Shown here one piece after another: positions 61,418-64,000 of a stretch of DNA of 64,000 nucleotides. The stretch spans positions 62,001 through 126,000 of the forward strand of contig CAVYQI010000007.1 in assembly GCA_963770635.1 (NCBI GenBank), in the 5' to 3' direction. A program made the position numbers and the translations under genes. The DNA comes from DASZIT01 sp963770635. Lineage in GTDB: Bacteria > Actinomycetota > Acidimicrobiia > Acidimicrobiales > RAAP-2. Under the pieces are notes generated by a model that was not told the DNA's origin, searched no databases, and worked only from the letters and a program-made list of their open reading frames with translations. How positions within the stretch are numbered: the first letter of the stretch is position 1; each line of letters opens with the position of its first letter.

Positions 61418-62560
61418 TCAGGAGGCCAGGCTCCAGGCCCGTACGTATTGGATCTCGGTGGTGGCCGGCAACGGCGTGATACCCGGTTCGAAGTTGTTGG
61501 TGTAGATCCCGAGGGCCTGGGTCAGGTTGATGAAGAACGGTTGGTTGAAGGGTTGAGGGGCGACCAGGGGCGAGGACGGGATCCAATGGTCGACCAGGCA
61601 GGTCTGGCCGTTGTAGAGCATGGAAATCGAGGTCGGCGTCCACTCGACGACATAGTCATTGAAGACGTTCGGGTTGATGGTGCAGGAGTAATTGGTGGTG
61701 ATGTTGGTATTGGTCGAGGCGTTGGCCGTGCTCGGGTCGTAGTTGTAGTGGATGGTGGGGATGGCGAGGGTCGGGTACTCGCTGTACATCTCCGCGATGT
61801 CGATCTCGGCCGGCGTCCCCGTGGTGTCCTGGGGGACGAGCCAGAGCGACGACTGGAGTCCGGCCACTGTCGCCGGCGGGATCTTGGCGCTCACCTCGAA
61901 TCGCCCGTAGGTCTGGGTGAATAGACCGTAGGTGCTCACCGTCCCACTGGTGTACTGGGTGGTGAAGTTTCCGTAGGGGTCGGTGCAGGTGAACGGCGCG
62001 GCTTCCTCCCGGGCGGTCAGGCTCAGATAGCCGTTGCCGACCGAGATGTTGTTGGGAGAGTTCACGAAGCACGCGACTCCGGAGGTATAGCCACTCGCCG
62101 CGGTGGTGATCGGCATCCACTGGTCGGGATTGAGCGACGTACCGGTGAACTCGGTGTCAAAGCTGCAGGTCCAGGTGGATCCGTCGGCCACCAGGGTCTG
62201 TTGATTGCCACAGTTGGTCCCACTCGGGGTGGTGGTTGTCGTGGTCGTCGGAGTGGTTGTCGTGGTGGTGGTCGTCGTCGAAGTGGTGGTTGTGGTCGTC
62301 GTCGTCGAAGTGGTGGTCGTGGTCGTCGGAGTGGTGGTGGTGGTCGTGGTGGTGGGTGGCGGCCTTCTCTGTGGCGGATTTGGGAAATAGCTGGCCGCTG
62401 GCGAACTGCCGGGTCCGGCCGCAAACGAGGGGGCGGCGAGGAGCACTCCGACGAGGGCTACGGCGAAAAGAAGGGCGGAAAAAGTCCAAAAGCGTGATCC
62501 GGCTGACTCGCCCCCTGGCCTGAACCGAGTTGCTATTGACCGCTTGACTGGAAGTGGCAT
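61418..62560 (-). CDS. secreted GH16-family glycoside hydrolase with Thr-rich linker
   Basis: Exported endo-beta-glucanase-like enzyme of 380 residues. Signal peptide (SALLFAVALVGVLLAAPSFAAG) is followed by a threonine-rich linker of about 45 residues (runs of T broken by P or S) and a GH16 beta-jellyroll: STWTCSFDTEFTGTSLNPDQW, GYLSLTAREE, YGRFEVSAKIPP, LWLVPQ, the catalytic EIDIAEMY (E..D..E), and VEWTPTSISMLYNGQTCLVDHW. The linker coding DNA is a GGT/GTC/GTG-type microsatellite on the plus strand. ATG 62560 fits the signal peptide. The tandem copy downstream of 62759 is a close paralogue. Confidence 0.9.
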   Translation of the reverse strand: MPLPVKRSIATRFRPGGESAGSRFWTFSALLFAVALVGVLLAAPSFAAGPGSSPAASYFPNPPQRRPPPTTTTTTTTPTTTTTTSTTTTTTTTSTTTTTTTTTPTTTTTTTPSGTNCGNQQTLVADGSTWTCSFDTEFTGTSLNPDQWMPITTAASGYTSGVACFVNSPNNISVGNGYLSLTAREEAAPFTCTDPYGNFTTQYTSGTVSTYGLFTQTYGRFEVSAKIPPATVAGLQSSLWLVPQDTTGTPAEIDIAEMYSEYPTLAIPTIHYNYDPSTANASTNTNITTNYSCTINPNVFNDYVVEWTPTSISMLYNGQTCLVDHWIPSSPLVAPQPFNQPFFINLTQALGIYTNNFEPGITPLPATTEIQYVRAWSLAS

Positions 62561-62758
62561 GGAGTCAACTTTCGATCGATCGCAGTTCAACTAGTCACAA
62601 ATGTCGGCCGGATATTTCTGGACCTTGAGGACTTTCGTTCCGGAGTAGGGATCCGGGTTCCTGCCGCACAGGTCTGCACCAGCGTGAAATTGGGGCCGCA
62701 CCGGCCCCACGGCATTGAGGAAAGCATGATGTGAGAATTGGCACCCGTCAAGACCGAA

Positions 62759-63963
62759 TCAGGAGTTCAGCTTCCAGACCCGCACGTATTGGACTTCGGT
62801 GGTGGCCGGCAATGGAGTGACCCATGGGTTGAAGTTGTTGGTCCAGACGCCGAGGGCCTGGGTCAGGTTGATGAAGAACGGTTGGTTGAAGGGCTGATTT
62901 CCGGTCAAAGGCGGGGACGGATCCAATTATCGACCAGGCAAGTCTTTCCGTTGTAGAGCATGGTGATCGTCGTGGGTGTCCACTCGACGACGTAGTCATT
63001 GAAGACAGCGGGATCGATGGTGCAGGAGTAATTGGTGACCATGTTGGTGTTGGTCCGGGCGTTGGTGGTGGCCGGGTCGTAGCTGTAGTGGATGGTGGGG
63101 ATGGCCAGTGTGGGGTACTCGCTGTACATCTCTGCGATGTCGATTTCGGAAGGCGGCGTCAACGCCTGGGGGACGAGCCATAAGGACGACTGGAGTCCGG
63201 CTATCGTCGCCGGCGGGATCTTGGCTCTGATGTCGAATCGCCCATACGTCTGGGAGAACAGGCCGTAGGTGCTGATGGTTCCGCTGGTGTACTGGGTGGC
63301 GAAACCACCAACGGGCATGTTGCAGAAGAACGGAGCGGCCTCTTGGCGGGCGGTCAAGCTCAGGTAGCCATCGCCCACCGAGATGTTGTTGGGGGAGTTC
63401 ATGAAACACGCCGTCAGGCCCGAGATATAGCCGCTGCCGGCGGTGGTGATCGGGGTCCACTGCTTGGTGTCGAGTGATGTGCCGGTGAACTCGGAATCGA
63501 AGCTACATGTCCAGGTGGACCCGTCGGACACCAGGGTCGGCTGGCCGCCGCAGGAGTCACCGGTCGGCACATTCGTAGATGGTGAGCCCGCGGCGGGAGC
63601 GGCCGACGGTGCGGTGGCGCCCGATGCAGACGTCGACGTGGTGGTCGTCGGGCTCGGAGATATGGTGGTGGAGCTGGTGGTGGTCGAAGTGGTGGTGGTC
63701 GGCTCCGTCGTCACCGGAGTGTGCCGTTGGCTGGTTGGAAGCGTCGAATTCGCCGCAACCAGGGAACTTCCGGTGTGGGACGGATCGAGGCCGGCATCCG
63801 AAGCTCCCGATCGGGCGCTGCTGGAAGGCACCAGCGCCAAAAGGGTGACGAGTGTCAATCCTCCCAGGGCCGCGGACGATCTCCAGGCACGGGGTCGGGA
63901 TCGCACGGGCGTGACTGTACTGAATGATTTCGGCGTTTCCCAGTTCCCTGTCGCCCGCCGCAT
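62759..63963 (-). pseudogene. secreted GH16-family glycoside hydrolase, second copy, frameshifted near C terminus
   Basis: Paralogue of the preceding gene, about 400 residues when restored. Signal segment (LGGLTLVTLLALVPSSSA), a Ser/Thr/Pro linker with fewer repeats, and the GH16 core with STWTCSFDSEFTGTSLDTKQW, GYLSLTARQEAAPF, YGRFDIRAKIPPATIAGLQSSLWLVPQ and catalytic EIDIAEMY. One C missing near 62921 (expected NWIPSPPL) shifts the last 50 residues (QPFNQPFFINLTQALG ... EVQYVRVWKL) out of frame; the stop would be at 62759. Even the truncated form keeps the catalytic core but loses the last strands. ATG 63963 has GGAGGAG upstream. Confidence 0.85.
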
Positions 63964-64000
63964 GAAATCTCCTCCTCGCACGCTTACCGCCCGACCGGTT

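Noticed and set aside
62225..62360. GGT/GTC/GTG microsatellite
   Set aside because: As a separate element: it is simply the coding DNA of the Thr-rich linker of the GH16 enzyme (reported there).

Overview
This window looks like a chromosome segment from a high-GC Gram-positive bacterium, most likely an actinomycete of the class Acidimicrobiia. The evidence is the very GC-rich coding sequence, frequent GTG starts and 4-bp start/stop overlaps, a WhiB regulator, DinB/maleylpyruvate-isomerase-like (mycothiol-type) proteins, a Cfp29-like encapsulin, a steroid C/D-ring catabolism block resembling the mycobacterial one, and four secreted proteins with GYWLVASDGG-type repeats. The repeat family is, as I recall, common in Acidimicrobiia; the class assignment is inference.

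Layout. 0.07-4.3 kb: small-enzyme and regulator genes (GNAT, DinB, two RibD/DHFR-like proteins, two AHSA1/SRPBCC proteins, an HxlR regulator with a palindromic divergent promoter). 4.4-8.9 kb: three secreted six-repeat proteins and a truncated sigma-70 fragment. 9.2-17.1 kb: P450, an HIBADH-like dehydrogenase, a DGPF/YCII protein paired with a broken ECF42-type sigma factor, MDMPI-type, LON-domain, DUF427 and DinB proteins. 17.2-22.2 kb: fadE30-like, ipdF-like and fadD3-like genes and an alcohol dehydrogenase (sterol ring degradation). 22.4-28.0 kb: msrB, a lone TnpB element, a toxin-antitoxin pair, an ssb paralogue with two small ORFs, and a Tat-exported phospholipase C preceded by a coupled 58-codon ORF. 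28.0-31.0 kb: DUF3501 / Fe-S oxidoreductase / rubrerythrin / Fur cassette. 31.1-36.7 kb: overlapping glpD / enoyl-CoA hydratase / FAD-linked oxidase / glpK operon. 37.5-41.6 kb: MoxR / DUF58 / transglutaminase operon. 41.5-48.2 kb: FAD reductase, MBL-fold hydrolase, peptide deformylase, ACT protein, acyl-CoA synthetase, xseB-xseA. 48.26-48.66 kb: rnpB. 48.6-51.5 kb: a segment bounded by a 30-bp repeat of the rnpB 3' end that carries one large secreted repeat protein. 51.6-53.9 kb: lipoprotein and secreted protein. 54.3-55.8 kb: encapsulin shell with a translationally coupled nitrobindin/FABP-like protein ending in an encapsulin-targeting-like tail. 56.0-61.3 kb: phosphatase, zinc-ribbon coiled coil, Nudix, YceH-like, WhiB, a broken epimerase, adk. 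61.4-64.0 kb: two tandem secreted GH16 glycosidases.

The most interesting items are the encapsulin with an unusual candidate cargo, the rnpB-derived repeat bounding a 2.8-kb segment without a visible recombinase, and the constant six-repeat architecture of the four secreted proteins, which suggests a closed six-bladed propeller.

A caution applies throughout. At least a dozen conserved genes carry single-base indels, often in homopolymers and often clustered, while long neighbouring stretches are clean. The amino-acid sequence is well preserved across the frames, so many of these may be assembly errors rather than true pseudogenes.
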